Origin: Curvularia sp. ZM96
Lineage: Eukaryota > Ascomycota > Dothideomycetes > Pleosporales > Pleosporaceae
Length of the DNA stretch: 64,000 bases
Assembly (NCBI GenBank): GCA_022457065.1
Contig: JAJGBQ010000007.1
Location: forward strand, 1,240,001-1,304,000
Direction: 5' to 3'
The position numbers and the translations under genes were made by a program. Within the stretch, counting starts at the first letter, position 1. The number at the start of each line of letters is the position of its first letter. The notes under the pieces are model-generated. The model searched no databases and was not told the DNA's origin. It was given only the letters and a program-made list of their open reading frames with translations. Below, piece after piece: positions 20,401 through 31,150 of the stretch.

Positions 20401-23400
20401 TGGTCAAGCAGCGGTCCACTCGCAAAGCGTCACTCTCGCGTACCCAACTTGATGCACACCCATCCATCCTTCCCATTCTCCCCACCAGGCTCGCCCGCTG
20501 CCCGTGTGAAACGTGGGTAAGATGATGACATTGCCCCAGCACGCAGTGACAAACGGCCATGTCATCCCGATGAGGCAGCTGGCAGCTGGCAGATCGCAAA
20601 GAGCCCACCTGTCCCGGCCGTCGCAGTCTCAAGCACGGTCGTCCGGGCCCTGGTCAAACGAAATTCGCGTTATGCTGAGGCAGGGTCAAGGGTCGCGTGC
20701 AATCTCCTCGCAGCCCGGTGCCGTGCAACTGGTCCCTGGCTGGCGTTCAGGCTTCTGGAAGACTTCCCCACATTGCTGCTGGGTGCTCAGTGCTGAATGC
20801 ACGCAAAACTGCTATGCACTGTCATACTCGACTTGTTCCAGGAAGACCCTTCTTGTAAAACGCAGCTCAGGCGCCTCAAAGGCCAGTGTCTGAGACGCAA
20901 GACATGACTGACTGACATATCTCGTCTGGGCCACACGGCAAGTGGAACTCGTTCAAGGGCCCGCGTTCTGGAGCCGTCGTGGCCATTGCCGGTCCGGCCG
21001 GCCTTCCTTGCCCAAGTACGAACAGGCGGTCGAGGTTGCATCGCCTGGGCTGGATCTTTGATCACAGACACGTGGGCATCTATCACCATGGTCGCTCCAT
21101 GATAAGCCCACGCCGAAACCATTGTCAATCTGGTTTAGCCTTGGCTGGCCCGGATCCGTCATGCCCGCGTAAGCTACTGCCCCAAGTCTACCATGGCGTA
21201 CCGTACTATGCCATTCGTTTGTCAAGCTGCCAACTCGTGTCTTGGCCCGGCAATCGAAATCTCTGCCAGCCCTCCGCTCGACCATGATTCGACCCGCCGA
21301 CTCGTAAAAAAACGCAGTGTCTCAACAAACACCTCGGCGACAGAAATGAGTACCGCTCGCACACACATTCTTGCTGCCATCCAAGGGTCTTTGCAACGCT
21401 GCGGGCCAAACCGTCCGTGGACGGCTAGCAACTGTGCTTCTCAAATGCTAACGCGTGATAAGTTGCCGATCCCAGGTGCAGATCTTGGGCAGATGAGCAT
21501 AGCAAACTCGACGATCACAATTCAAATACACGCTTACAGACAACAGCTGCAACCTTTGTTCAGCTAATCGGGCAACTCAAGGCGTGGGGATGAGCAAGTA
21601 GATCTGCCATAGACTCTGGAGGCGGCACACAGTGACGTCGCATCTTGACGTAAAGCAGCCGTGATTTCAAATTCGAGGCAGTCTGTAGCCGATATGCGCA
21701 ATCCAAGAATTGCCATTGCCATGATTCACGCGCGACATGTCTTGACGGATATCGTGATAACATGCTACAAGGTCTGGATTTTCTTTACGAGCGCCTCTCT
21801 GTCGGTCGGGTCAAGCTCGATCAAATTTCGAGTCGGTGAGCACCGTACGGCATAACACCGCAAAGTGCCTCCACGGACCTGGCCCGTGAAGCTCTGACGG
21901 CCGAACAGGCCTGGAAGAGCAGACCGCGGCTACATATGCCGACATGCATGGCCGGAACAGTCAACCAGACACATGCAGCTATGCATTACCCAAGAATAAG
22001 ACGACATTGTGCGGTGAGAAAACACGTGAAGCATGAATTTCCGTAGTTCAAATACGATGGCTGCTCCGCTGTGCACGTGTAATGGTGGGGCATCCAGGCC
22101 TCGCCCACAATCTCATCATTCTCATCATCCTCGCTGAAACAAGCGACATTGCAAAAAAGGCCCGGTCATCTGAAGCAGCAGTAACGGCCTTGTGCGAGGT
22201 TGCCATGCGTTCCTGGCACCCAGCTCGTTTCACAGGCCTGCGCATCTCTCCCAAATCTGCAAAACATACAGGTGTCATCCAACGGTCGCGTCAAGCTTCC
22301 ACACCAGAGCCGCAACAATCGCGTCGCAGTTCCATACAGAAACGTGCCAAGGTGGCGAGAACAGGCCTCAGAAGGTGGTGATGAGTTGTAATCAGTCGCA
22401 GCCAGTTGGCCACGTCTTACTCTTCCTATCTTTTGTGAGATATCATCAGCGGCCATGAAGAAAGAAGAAGAGTCCAATTCCAACGCGAGAAAAAATTTGA
22501 AGTTCCTCTCTCGCTCGCCGGGGTTTACCCGACTGCACGTGATGATCGGAGAAACCTATCTGCCGGCGCTAGCCGAAGCACGAAATAAAAGCTTTGCGAT
22601 TCTGCGCACTGCTTCTGCTCGTTATGCGGCGCAGGTCGATAGTCCGTTTCCCCGGTTGCTTGAGGGCCATTACTCCGTGGCCCTTCATGTGTCGTTGACC
22701 TGCCAGAGAAAACATATTGCACAATCTATCGTATATACACTTTGTGACGACGCCTGCTAGTGGCGTTGTCACTGGAAAAGGATAGAACATACTTTTGTGT
22801 GAGACGACGGTTTCTTTTTTTACTACGCCTGAGATGCCGTCATTTCCCCGTGAAACGAATAGAACGATCAACTTGACAAGATGCATATGTTCTCATATTG
22901 CAACGAGCCCCCATCGAGATTATGCTTTTCTCATCGCCTCCGATGATGCTGGCTGGCTTGTCTTGTTTTGGCCCGTCATCAGGGTTTTGTTTCACACAAC
23001 TGGCCAAATCACGGTGCAATTAAAAAACACTCCACGCCCTAGCCTTACCCTTATCATCGCTGTGTATGAAGTATGTACTTTTTTGGGGTGTTGGCCCTCG
23101 TCTCATCATTATGCCGTCGTCACACACACACCCAGTACGCTGGGAGTTGCCAGCTATCAAAAAAATTGCTTTACCAGGTCTGGTATTTGCTCCATGCTTC
23201 ATGTTTGCAGCTTGCGATCCATTGTCGCACCGTGATGGTCCTGTGTTGTTTGTCTCTCTTCCACTCAACAACCCTTGCCATGTTTCATATATCTAAAGGC
23301 AATGCAGGCACGATAAATTACTTTTTTTTTTAGAAACGCTTTTGGGCGAAACCTACATGATGGGAAAAATTAAATTAAGAATGAGAGCTGATCGGCCCTG

Positions 23401-23872
23401 TGTGTTGGTCTGTATTACCTATATCACATGTCCATTTGATTTGAGTTGATGTGACATAATTTTTTTCAAATAGTTATGGTGCTGGTGTGGAATGGAACCA
23501 GCATCTAGAATTACTAAATAATTCGTTAGGTTGCCGTACATTGACGATTTGGAATCATGAATATTGGATACAGATATTCGCGCATAGCTGCGTCCTGGAG
23601 AGTAATCTTTTTTTAGGCTGCGGATAAGACAAAGCCGTTGTGACAAAAAGTTAGTATGTAGATGTAGGGTGGCAAGGTGCATAAGCGCTTCTCTTCCATA
23701 TCCACTCTCGTATAGTCTACATGCACAGATCGTCAGGAACCACTGGAGAAGCGAGCAGACCAAGACTGCATACAGGACTCTCCACCCTGGTGGCGAGTAT
23801 CGTGACAAGTCTGCAAACCTCCGGACACTGGATAGATGCACGTGACCTGGGAATTGAATCTAAAAACAAAAA
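17426..23872. other. 6.4-kb gene-poor region upstream of the Msn2-like gene
   Basis: Many short open frames exist on all six frames, but none shows family motifs, plausible splicing or consistent composition, and they overlap one another as expected in GC-rich non-coding DNA (about 18-21 kb). The stretch from about 22.7 to 23.9 kb is AT-richer. I found no tRNA-like box A/box B pair. It probably holds the leader and promoter of the zinc-finger gene; unannotated non-coding RNAs or a fast-evolving gene cannot be excluded. Confidence 0.45.
17483..17499. repeat. (TGGA)n microsatellite in the leader/promoter of the Msn2-like gene
   Basis: Four TGGA units in tandem, about 60 bases upstream of the start codon at 17425, next to a GT-rich run. 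Confidence 0.8.
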
Positions 23873-23992
23873 ACATACGACAGCGGGGATTCGCCAGTGG
23901 TCACCCACCTGACTACTAGCCCGCCGGTCGAAGAATTAACGTATGGGGATCAGACGAGACCCAGTTTGCTAAATTCGCCTATGGTCGTATGT
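23873..23992 (-). rRNA. 5S ribosomal RNA gene (divergent copy)
   Basis: The minus-strand sequence is 120 nt, the normal 5S length. Both ends form the terminal helix (5' ACATACGAC, 3' GTCGTATGT). The 5' block continues CCATAGG and the 3' half carries the strongly conserved CTAGTAGT, GGTGGGTGACCAC and CGAATCCCCGC blocks. A T-rich run follows the 3' end (23872 downward), a RNA polymerase III terminator. The middle differs from the common ascomycete 5S, yet the partners still pair: GGCGAA with TTCGACC (one bulged A) in helix II, and GCGGG with CCCGC in helix IV. That favours a functional variant over a decayed copy. Dispersed, variant 5S genes are known in filamentous ascomycetes such as Neurospora. 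Confidence 0.85.
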
Positions 23993-24362
23993 GTTAGAAT
24001 GTGGAGATTTGGTGTGATAGATACTCAGTAATTGGGTCCTTCTTGGAAGCTAACCAAGAAAATTATAACTTTATCGTCTTCAGCCACTATGCAAGTAGAA
24101 AAAGACAGTAGCGGTTTCACAACTTCACTCAACACAGAAAGCACAAGGCATAGCTGAGTTAATCTTCGATCGCCAGCTTCATGTGATGTCACCTGCATAC
24201 GCGTCCCTAGCGTGAGACATAGTTCCTGGTCAGCTCTCCCGCACCGCATTGACCACTACCGGTTACGGCCACATCATGTGACGAGGGCAGCGAACTCCTT
24301 CCCGCTGTCGCAAGCATCTTACCTTCTTCTCCTGTGCTGCAGCCATACGTTTGAGAGAAACG
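23993..24362. other. intergenic region upstream of the HLTF/Rad5-like gene
   Basis: 370 bases between the 5S rRNA gene and the helicase start. No gene seen. Confidence 0.55.
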
Positions 24363-27248
24363 ATGCCTCCCAAGCGACGCGCAGAAGCAATCGATTTGAC
24401 GGCAGACGACACGTCTGTTTCCTCATCGCAAGGATACGCGCAATCGCAATCAAACCCACGCGCACCCAAGCAGGCTCGTACATCGCGCAATAATGCAACA
24501 GGCTCATCGCAAGATGACGCCATTTTCATTGACGAGTATGAAGACGAAGACGAGGAAGATGATGCTTCTCAGGAGGCTCCCGATGCTACCCAGGGCTACA
24601 GCCAGCAGCACTACAACTACCTTCTGTACGGTTCTCTAGATAACAAAATTGTGGGCGTCCGGTACTACAATGGATATGCCACGACTGGGGAAACAGTTGT
24701 TCTGAGGAGAGAGCCCCACAATCAATATGATTCCAATGCCATTCGTGTCGACAACGTCCAAGGAGAGCAAATTGGCCATATTCCAAGAACGTTGGCAGCT
24801 AAACTAGCGAAATACATGGACGATCGCAGCCTCCTGGTTGAAGCGCAAATCACGGGAGAGAAAGGTTATTACGAATGTCCAATTGAGCTTCACCTCTATG
24901 GAACAGATGATCCGGTGATGCGCCAGGACCTTGTGTCGAGAATGAAGAAAGATAGACTGCCCGTCGGACAGGCCAGCGAGCGGCAGCGTAGGGAGGCAGC
25001 CGCTAGAAAGGAGCAAGAGCGCCGTGCCAAAGGTGCTGGTAAGAAAGCGAAGAAGGGCATCCAACCGGTTCAAGATACCGAGAATAGCATGGCAGAGTAT
25101 GCTGCCAGCTTATCGCAGGGCGACCCTTCCATGACAGGCCCTAGCTTGGAGGATATTATCAGTGGCAGTGAGCGATTCAATCCCAGAAACATGGACGAAA
25201 TTGTCGAGGAATTTGGAGTCAAAGAGGAAGATCTTGCGGCGATGCCTCAGGCTCCCCAGCCCGAGGCTCTCCTGACCGAACTGCACCCTTTCCAGTTGCA
25301 GGGCTTGCAGTGGATGCTTGACAAGGAGAGTCCTCAACTTCCGGCCCCGGGTACTAAGGATACTGTCCAGCTCTGGCGGCCACATACTCATGTGCCGAAC
25401 GTGTACACCAATGTGGCGACCAGCTTCTCTACCAAGAACCCAGCACTGGCTTCTGGAGGTATACTTGCTGATGACATGGGCTTAGGTAAAACCATCCAGA
25501 CGATCTCCCTCATTGTTGCAGATCGAGCCCTCGGTCGTGGAGCCAAAGATGCATCAGGTGCTACTCTGATACTTGCGCCAGTCTCAGTCATGAGCAATTG
25601 GAGCACGCAGATGAAGAACCACGTCAAGCCAGAACACGCACTCCGTGTCATGTTCTGGCATGGACAAAGAAAGGAGCCAATCTCGCCCAAAACCATTAAC
25701 AACTACGATGTTGTCATCAGTACCTACGAGTCTATATCCTCTGATTGGTACAGCCAAAAGAGCACTGCCTTGCCGCGGAAAGCAGGGCCATTTTCGGTCA
25801 AGTGGCGTCGCGTGATCTTGGACGAGGGCCACAACATACGAAACCCCAAGGCCAAGAAGACAATTGCTATTTCCAACCTGATGGCTCAGTCGCGATGGAC
25901 GCTCACTGGCACGCCAATCATCAACAATCTCAAAGACTTGTACAGTCAGGTCCGCTTTTTGCGTCTTTCGGGCGGTCTCGACTCTTTTGAGGTGTTCCAC
26001 AGCGCTATCATGCGTCCAGTCATGCAAGGCGACGCGAGAGGTCAAAAGTCTCTCCAGATACTCATGTCAGATATATGTCTGCGCCGTAAGAAGGAGATGG
26101 GATTTATTGATTTACGACTACCACAACTCTACGAGTATATACACAAGGTGAAACTGCATGCACACGAGCAAGAAAAGTACAATGTGTTGGAGGCCGAAGC
26201 CAAGGGCCAGCTCGATGAGTACAGGAAGAGCATTGGCAAGAAGAACGCCGCGTCGACCTACCGACATCTGCTCGAAGTACTGCTTCGGATGCGTCAAGTG
26301 TGCAACCACTGGCAGCTTGTTGGCCAAGAGCGTCTCGACTCTATCATCGAGCAACTGCAAGAAGACGGTGCGGTCGACCTCACAGATGAGAACAAGGTCG
26401 CACTGCAAAAGATGCTCCAGCTCTCCATCGACAGCCAGGAAGACTGCCCTATATGCCTCGACGTCCTCAAAGAGCCCGTCATCACCAGATGCGCCCACGT
26501 CTTCTGCACCGCCTGTATCGAGCGCGTCATAGAAACACAGTACAAATGCCCCATGTGCCGCGCCGAGCTCGAAAGCCTCGAGACAACAACCGTCAAGCCT
26601 GCGAAACAAAAGCCCACTGCGCCCCACGCCCCACTAACCCAAGAGCAAATCGCCGACAAAGCGTCTCTCGAAAAGAACACAAGCACAAAAGTCGAAGCCC
26701 TCTTCGACATTCTCAAAGCATCCGCCCAAGACCCCACCAACAAAACTATCATCTTCAGCCAATGGACCTCCTTCCTCGACATGCTCGAACCCCATCTCGC
26801 CGCCCACGGCTTCAAATACGTCCGCATTGACGGCAGCATGTCGACCGCCCGCCGCGACATAGCCCTCGAAGCCCTAGACTCCGATCCAGCCACCACCGTC
26901 ATGCTCGCCTCCCTCGCCGTCTGCAGCGTGGGCCTCAACTTGGTGGCTGCTAACCAAGTCATCATGGCGGATTCGTGGTGGGCACCTGCTATCGAGGACC
27001 AGGCAGTCGACCGTGTACACCGGCTGGGTCAGAAGCGCGAGACTAAGGTTTTCAGACTGGTGGTTGAGGGGAGTGTCGAGGAGAGGGTGTTGGGGATCCA
27101 GGAGGAGAAGAGGAAGCTGATGGGTATGGCGTTTGCGGAGAAGGATGGAGGTAAGCAGAGGAAGAGGGCGGGTGCGGGGTTGGGCGATTTGATGAGGTTG
27201 TTGGGGACCCAGCAGCAGGGGAGTCAGGTGGAGGGTCAGGCTGCGTAG
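24363..27248 (+). CDS. HLTF/Rad5-like SNF2 helicase with HIRAN and RING domains
   Basis: A single exon of 961 residues; ATG 24363 (MPPKRRAEAIDLT) is used because the upstream extension starts at TTG. A HIRAN domain (about 95-190; VGVRYYNGYATTGETVVL, NAIRVDN, QIGHIPRTLAAKLA) precedes the SNF2 ATPase with Walker A DDMGLGKTIQT (about 370), motif II LDEGHN (about 487) and TLTGTPIINN. A C3HC4 RING (CPICLDVLKEPV, CAHVFCTACIE, CPMCRAEL; about 695-735) is inserted before the C-terminal helicase lobe (IIFSQWTSFLDML, IDGSMSTARRD, QAVDRVHRLGQ). This domain order is that of Rad5/HLTF, which polyubiquitinates PCNA and remodels stalled forks in the nucleus. The N-terminal IDLTADD is a SUMO-interaction-like motif. 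Its length is closer to HLTF (about 1000) than to fungal Rad5 (about 1150), so it may be the second HLTF-type paralogue. Confidence 0.93.
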   Translation: MPPKRRAEAIDLTADDTSVSSSQGYAQSQSNPRAPKQARTSRNNATGSSQDDAIFIDEYEDEDEEDDASQEAPDATQGYSQQHYNYLLYGSLDNKIVGVRYYNGYATTGETVVLRREPHNQYDSNAIRVDNVQGEQIGHIPRTLAAKLAKYMDDRSLLVEAQITGEKGYYECPIELHLYGTDDPVMRQDLVSRMKKDRLPVGQASERQRREAAARKEQERRAKGAGKKAKKGIQPVQDTENSMAEYAASLSQGDPSMTGPSLEDIISGSERFNPRNMDEIVEEFGVKEEDLAAMPQAPQPEALLTELHPFQLQGLQWMLDKESPQLPAPGTKDTVQLWRPHTHVPNVYTNVATSFSTKNPALASGGILADDMGLGKTIQTISLIVADRALGRGAKDASGATLILAPVSVMSNWSTQMKNHVKPEHALRVMFWHGQRKEPISPKTINNYDVVISTYESISSDWYSQKSTALPRKAGPFSVKWRRVILDEGHNIRNPKAKKTIAISNLMAQSRWTLTGTPIINNLKDLYSQVRFLRLSGGLDSFEVFHSAIMRPVMQGDARGQKSLQILMSDICLRRKKEMGFIDLRLPQLYEYIHKVKLHAHEQEKYNVLEAEAKGQLDEYRKSIGKKNAASTYRHLLEVLLRMRQVCNHWQLVGQERLDSIIEQLQEDGAVDLTDENKVALQKMLQLSIDSQEDCPICLDVLKEPVITRCAHVFCTACIERVIETQYKCPMCRAELESLETTTVKPAKQKPTAPHAPLTQEQIADKASLEKNTSTKVEALFDILKASAQDPTNKTIIFSQWTSFLDMLEPHLAAHGFKYVRIDGSMSTARRDIALEALDSDPATTVMLASLAVCSVGLNLVAANQVIMADSWWAPAIEDQAVDRVHRLGQKRETKVFRLVVEGSVEERVLGIQEEKRKLMGMAFAEKDGGKQRKRAGAGLGDLMRLLGTQQQGSQVEGQAA

Positions 27249-27668
27249 GAGTGGTAGTGGAAAAGTGTACTTTCTTCTTCTTTTCTCTGAGCGTGGGCAA
27301 GGTCTAGTGTAGTATTATAGCCGTGTACAGTATTCAGCGTGATACACTTTCGCGAGTTCATTTACTTGCACAATCACACATCTATTCAAACGCCATCTCG
27401 TCAACAATCTTTGTACTCTACTTTCCACCACGTTCCGAGAACCTTTTCCTTTCCCACCCCTCCCACTCTCACCTCACGCCACCCAAGCTAGAGGCACAAT
27501 TCTCTGGCCTATCGGACTCAATTGACCCTGTCAAAACCTCTATTAGTCAAAATCTATCTTCTCAATCAACACAAGCAAACCAAAAAAAGACCAAACAAAA
27601 AACAAGCGAGCCTCGTATTTTTTTCTCCGGCGCACACTCTCTCACTCTCTTCAACCACCAACAACAAA
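27249..27668. other. convergent intergenic region
   Basis: 420 bases between two facing genes, rich in C/T and A runs. No gene. Confidence 0.55.
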
Positions 27669-28304
27669 TCAAAACTGCACAAACAAAGGTGGAAACAAAA
27701 AAAGAAGGAACTGCACAATCGGAGGAATCGAGCCCAAAAAAGCTCTTCCTAGTTTGGCCAACCGCGCACTCCCGCTTTCCGGTCCGGCCTCGTAGTATCC
27801 GATGACGACGCTGCCGACGAGCCAGGTCCACAGCAGGAGCATAATCAGGGCGTACCAGACGGGGTGCAGGCCGTAAGGGTTTGTGGCCCATTGTTCCCAC
27901 ATGCAGGCGGCTTGGTAGCGGAGGATGCGGCGGATGGGGACGTCGTTGTAGAGGCCGAGGTGAAGGTGGCGGTATTTGGAGAACTGTTTGGGGAGAGTTA
28001 TGTCTATCTTTCCCCCACTTGTATGTTTTGGAGGGAGAAATGGAGGGGGGAAAAGACATACTCTGCTCCGACGATGGGAATCGTTGTCGTTGTCAGAACC
28101 ATATTCAGCCGCTTGTTGTTGTGCTGCTACTTCTTCTTCCTCGGCTTTTTCGCGCGCTTCGGCCAGGTAGTCTTCGATGTCGAGGACGAGGTACTGGATC
28201 AGTATTTCGCATTGTTTTTTCAAGAGCTCGGCTTGCGCATGCTTTTCTGAGGTGAGTTTTTGGATCAGGGCGTCTTTGGCGGCGAGGTCGTCGGTGATGG
28301 ACAT
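27669..28304 (-). CDS. unrecognised membrane protein with N-terminal coiled coil
   Basis: An open frame of 211 codons from ATG 28304. I do not recognise the family. Residues about 1-65 are predicted coiled coil (repeated Glu/Lys/Leu/Ala, for example EDYLAEAREKAEEEEVAAQQ). A conserved-looking block follows (YRHLHLGLYNDVPIRRILRYQ, CMWEQWATNPYG). A strong membrane helix (VWYALIMLLLWTWLVGSVVIGYY) and a second hydrophobic C-terminal segment end the protein. Within the frame, 28061-28008 starts GTATGT, ends AAAG and is 54 nt; its translation is Pro-rich and low-complexity. It is probably a spliced intron whose length keeps the frame (193 residues if removed). Convergent with the HLTF-like gene. Confidence 0.7.
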   Translation of the reverse strand: MSITDDLAAKDALIQKLTSEKHAQAELLKKQCEILIQYLVLDIEDYLAEAREKAEEEEVAAQQQAAEYGSDNDNDSHRRSRVCLFPPPFLPPKHTSGGKIDITLPKQFSKYRHLHLGLYNDVPIRRILRYQAACMWEQWATNPYGLHPVWYALIMLLLWTWLVGSVVIGYYEAGPESGSARLAKLGRAFLGSIPPIVQFLLFLFPPLFVQF

Positions 28305-29155
28305 TGGAGAGTGATTGAGTGGACTGCCGTGCGATGGGTTCGGGAGATATGGAAGAGGAAGGGCATGATCTTGCTGTTCTTGCAGACTAGGCTGATTGGG
28401 TGTTTGCGGATTGTTGTTGTGATGGAAAGAGCGGGGGTTTTGGAGTCGGGGGAGGTGCAGGATGGGTGGTGGGATGGATAGAAGTTACGAATGCTGCTCA
28501 TTTACACAGTTTTCTTGGAGGCTTGAGTTTGAAATGTCGATAAAGAAATAACATGCTTAGATTCATGTTAGAGAAATGACTGGAAGACGTGTTTCGTGTC
28601 ACTGTCCCATTCTGAGTAAAGCATCTGGACATGGCCATCACCTTCGACAAGACTGATTGCAAAGTAATATCTTACTAGTGATAGCCGTCAGACATACCAT
28701 ACAGATCCATAGGCAACAAGATGACACGAACCCTACTGACCCTATTTACGGGCACTGTCTAAATATGCCCAAAGCATGTCAGTGGCCTCGCACGTGCCTT
28801 GTAAACGCCTCCATTCGTATATAGTCAGACTCCGTACAACACAATCGCAGTGAGCTTGACAAGGATATACAGATTGAAAGCTTTCTTAACATTGTGCTCT
28901 CTGAATGCTATCTTGGTGGACGTGCGATGAACAAAGGGCCGATGCGCGAGGGGTGTCCTAGTCCCAGGTACTACTCTGTGCCACCTATTGTTCCTGCATG
29001 TGTGATGGCTCTGGTATATGTATACATAAATTAAAAGACATGCAGTTGGTGTTCGTACTTGCGCCAAACAGATTGCTATTGTTCTGGGAGACATGTAGAA
29101 AAGACCGTGGTTTCTGCCAAGCGGCGGAGTTGAGGTGGCTCGACTGGACCCCACC
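28305..29155. other. divergent intergenic region
   Basis: About 850 bases between two start codons pointing outward. AT-rich; the short frames have no family features. Confidence 0.5.
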
Positions 29156-30361
29156 ATGGCTTTCTTCAACCTCATTCGCGCCTGGCTTATAGCCATCACC
29201 CTGCCGCCATATCGCCTACTGTGCGCATTGCTTCCCGAACACCAGTTTTTCGACGACTTGGACGCTTTTGGTGGAGGCGACAGAATGCCGAAATTCTACC
29301 ACGACGACGAGGCATGGGCGGACGTCGAGCCACTCCCGCAGGATGACGGTGGCCTGCATCCGCTCGCTGCCATTGCCTATAGCGACGAGTACAGCGAGGC
29401 CATGGGCTACCTGCGCGCCATCATGGCCAAGAACGAATTCAGCGAAAGAGTCCTCGGCCTCACTGAGCACATCATCAGCATGAACCCCGCACACTACACG
29501 GTCTGGTGAGTCCACACGCGTCGTCCCATCGCCGACTCTCGCACGAGAGACTAGCATACAGCTCGCGTGCACACAAAGTCCGCGACAGCTACTGATGCTC
29601 CACAGGCTCTACCGCGCCAAAACACTCTCCGAAATCGGCCGGTCGCTGCAGGACGAAATCGCATGGCTCAACCCGACTGCGCTCAAACACCTCAAGAACT
29701 ACCAGATTTGGCATCACCGCCAGACCATCATTGACCAGCTTGGCTCACCAGAGGGAGAGCCCGAGTTCATAAGCTCCATGCTGGAGCTCGACTCGAAGAA
29801 CTACCACGTGTGGAGCTACAGGCAGTGGTTGGTCAAGCGCTTCGACCTGTTCGACAAGCCAGAAGAGCTAGAATGGACGCATAGCATGATTGAGCAAGAT
29901 GTGCGGAACAACTCGGCGTGGAATCACCGCTACTACCTGGTCGTTGGCGGCCGTGAAGGGAAGCCAAGTGCAGACATTGCGGATCGCGAAATAGAGTAGG
30001 CTTCTGTCACCGTTGCGTCTGGCAGACTGCTAACCCAACTAGGTACACAAAAGCTGCCATCCGCAAGGCGCCTCAGAACCAGAGTTCCTGGAATTACATC
30101 CTGGGCATCCTCCGCGCGGCCGGACTTCCCAAATCCACCCTCAAGGACTTTGCTGGCGAGTTTGCCGACATCCAGAAACCCGACGATGTTCACTCAAGCC
30201 ACGCTCTTGATCTCCTAGCTGACATCTACGCCGAACAAGAGGACGGCGGGAGGAGAGCCGAGCAAGCGCTGGATCTTTTGGCGACAAAGTATGACCCGAT
30301 CCGTGCAAGTTATTGGAACTTTAGAAAGAGTCAGCTTCAACAGCCCAAGGTTGCTGTGTAG
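29156..30361 (+). CDS. RAM2: protein farnesyltransferase/geranylgeranyltransferase-I alpha subunit
   Basis: The alpha subunit shared by farnesyltransferase and geranylgeranyltransferase I, which prenylate CaaX proteins such as Ras, Rho and a-factor pheromone. Exons 29156-29505, 29606-29995 and 30043-30361. The prenyltransferase alpha (TPR-like) repeats are clear: NPAHYTVWLYRAKTL (across junction 1), NYQIWHHRQTII, NYHVWSYRQWLV, NNSAWNHRYYLV and NQSSWNYILGIL. The second junction restores REIEYTKAAIRKAP. Two in-frame starts exist: ATG 29156 (352 residues) and ATG 29285 (MPKFYHDDEAWADV, 309 residues). The 43-residue extension is hydrophobic and unlike known family members, whose N-termini resemble the second start, so 29285 is the more likely true start. 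Confidence 0.92.
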
Positions 30362-31150
30362 ATCAAGAGCGGAGTAAAGTCCAGAAGCCGAAAGCCCTGT
30401 TTCTACCAATGCAAATCTGCATTGTGTGCTTCCATAGCCAGGTGCGATTGTATTCCAGAACTGCTTGTAGAAACCGACAATGGGTTGTCGACCAGTTTTC
30501 GGAGCATGACATAAAGCTTGGACGCGTCTTCCACTCGGGCACTTTAGTTTTCCTTTCCGTCGGGGATCTCCTCTCTCGATCCCGCAGCCTCTCCGGGCCA
30601 ACACCATCCCCACCGTTTTGCCGAGCTGTCATCGGATCAGGACTTGTTGGATGAGCTCCCCTGCACACAAGACTGGCGCGCGAGCTGTGATAGGCAAGTT
30701 GGCGCAAACTGTAACGCCATCCGAGGCGGCGTTGCCTGGCAGAACGTATTCCGCCGCTGATAACCGCATCGGGAAATCTGAACCAGGGACTAGATTTTTG
30801 AGTACCGGTCTCATGCTTGTGTCATTCTGCGGTACCTACGTGGTCGCTTGTCCCTTATCGAGTATCTATAGGGTAATATCTGCACTTTATAGGGTAATCG
30901 ATACCAGGTATCGTGGTTACGGTGCGCTAGATACCCCACCACCCGTATGGACAAAAGTCTGGGGTTACGGGTGCGTGCGGAGCGATAAGAAGAATTTGAT
31001 AGAGATAAAAGATGTCACGCCTGTATTTTCAAGTCGACATCCATCAAACAAAATTTGAAGCTCCAGGTCTCATACTCTTCACTTGGCTTTCCTATTACAC
31101 GTGCTCTTAATACCATTCTGTGATACCCAACTCGTTTATCATTTTCAGAC
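30362..31150. other. intergenic region upstream of the serine/threonine dehydratase
   Basis: 790 bases without a gene. From about 30,865 it holds two copies of TATAGGGTAAT (about 20 bases apart) and the small palindrome CGATACCAGGTATCG. Confidence 0.5.

Noticed and set aside
18213..20900. Numerous overlapping frames of 60-187 codons on both strands
   Set aside because: They overlap in several frames at once, are Arg/Pro/Ser/Cys-rich as expected of GC-rich non-coding DNA, and show no motif or splice logic.
22455..22760. 101-codon plus-strand frame
   Set aside because: No family features and no neighbouring exons of similar quality; length is within chance.
23717..23912. Short frames over and next to the 5S rRNA gene
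   Set aside because: They coincide with a structured RNA gene and carry no protein signal.
27562..28059. Arg/Pro-rich minus-strand frame joined through a 44-nt intron
   Set aside because: The alternative frame keeps a membrane helix and conserved-looking blocks; this one is low-complexity and would need an unusually short intron.
28825..29199. 124-codon minus-strand frame
   Set aside because: No motif; it overlaps the start region of the prenyltransferase subunit gene.
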